Source: Epiperipatus broadwayi (taxonomy: Eukaryota > Onychophora > Udeonychophora > Euonychophora > Peripatidae). Taken from it: DNA of 64,000 nt. Where the stretch lies: assembly GCA_028023455.1 (NCBI GenBank), contig JAQFVV010000073.1, forward strand, positions 124,001-188,000, written 5' to 3'. The stretch's first letter is position 1. Every line of letters begins with the position of its first letter. The notes below the pieces were generated by a model. The model saw nothing but the letters and a program-made list of their open reading frames with translations, ran no database searches and was not told the origin of the DNA. Position numbers and translations under genes: made by a program. This document shows, piece by piece, positions 63,902 to 64,000 of the stretch.

Positions 63902-64000
63902 ACTAGTATATATATATAATGACTTTATAGATTATTATTATTTATCTCTTATATATATTTTTAGTTAATTATCTTACCCATCAGATCTTTTATAAATTTC

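Overview
The window looks like intergenic or intronic DNA from an AT-rich animal genome, probably an invertebrate. By eye it is about three-quarters A+T. It holds no operons, no convincing host exons and no RNA gene clusters. Nearly everything recognisable is a transposable element or its debris: two non-LTR retrotransposon families, two Penelope-like elements (PLEs), hAT and mariner DNA-transposon remnants, MITE/foldback elements, SINE-like repeats, one processed ribosomal-protein pseudogene, and many microsatellites. The species cannot be named from the sequence.

Left end (1-8 kb): a decayed APE-type LINE (LINE-A, + strand, 1-3068) lies next to a PLE reverse transcriptase (+, 3341-4290). 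The GIY-YIG endonuclease domain of that PLE is cut by a full-length RTE-like retrotransposon (-, about 4294-7567). The RTE carries an uninterrupted 985-codon endonuclease/reverse transcriptase ORF and is the only intact large gene here. The rest of the PLE endonuclease resumes at 7571-7861.

8-26 kb: mostly unrecognised AT-rich DNA. It contains a tandem array of roughly 450-bp repeats (14.4-15.3 kb), a 374-bp foldback hairpin (15.4-15.7 kb), a mariner transposase remnant (20.6-21.0 kb), a cluster of roughly 425-bp repeats with three direct and one inverted copy (21.65-23.1 kb), an inverted copy of the 14-kb repeat (23.2-23.7 kb), and a GTF2IRD2/ZBED-type hAT transposase fossil (24.4-25.85 kb) split by a 190-bp insertion.

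26-49 kb: local duplications, then a second degraded PLE (34.5-35.27 kb) abutting a second, old RTE copy (35.26-39.61 kb). That RTE copy is interrupted by a 2174-bp insertion with a 13-bp target duplication. The insertion ends in an inverted repeat whose loop carries a hammerhead-ribozyme-like core. Further right are other hammerhead-like or PLE-end fragments (40.6, 42.7, 44.7 kb), SINE-like pairs (43.7, 44.2-44.4, 45.6 kb) and an inverted pair of MITE copies (47.4-48.1 kb).

49-64 kb: a CpG-richer patch near 51.1-51.4 kb, a palindromic pair of SINE-like copies (53.4-53.9 kb), an RPL12 processed pseudogene (-, 54.5-55.05 kb), long (AT)n/(CA)n tracts, and two short 5'-truncated RTE copies with perfect 12-14 bp target-site duplications (59.8-60.1 and 63.8-63.9 kb). 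The intact ORF together with fresh-looking truncated copies suggests that the RTE family was mobile recently.

I found no new gene system. The most unusual signals are the recurrent hammerhead-like motifs sitting in inverted repeats, and the two RTE copies that both abut a PLE at the start of its GIY-YIG domain.
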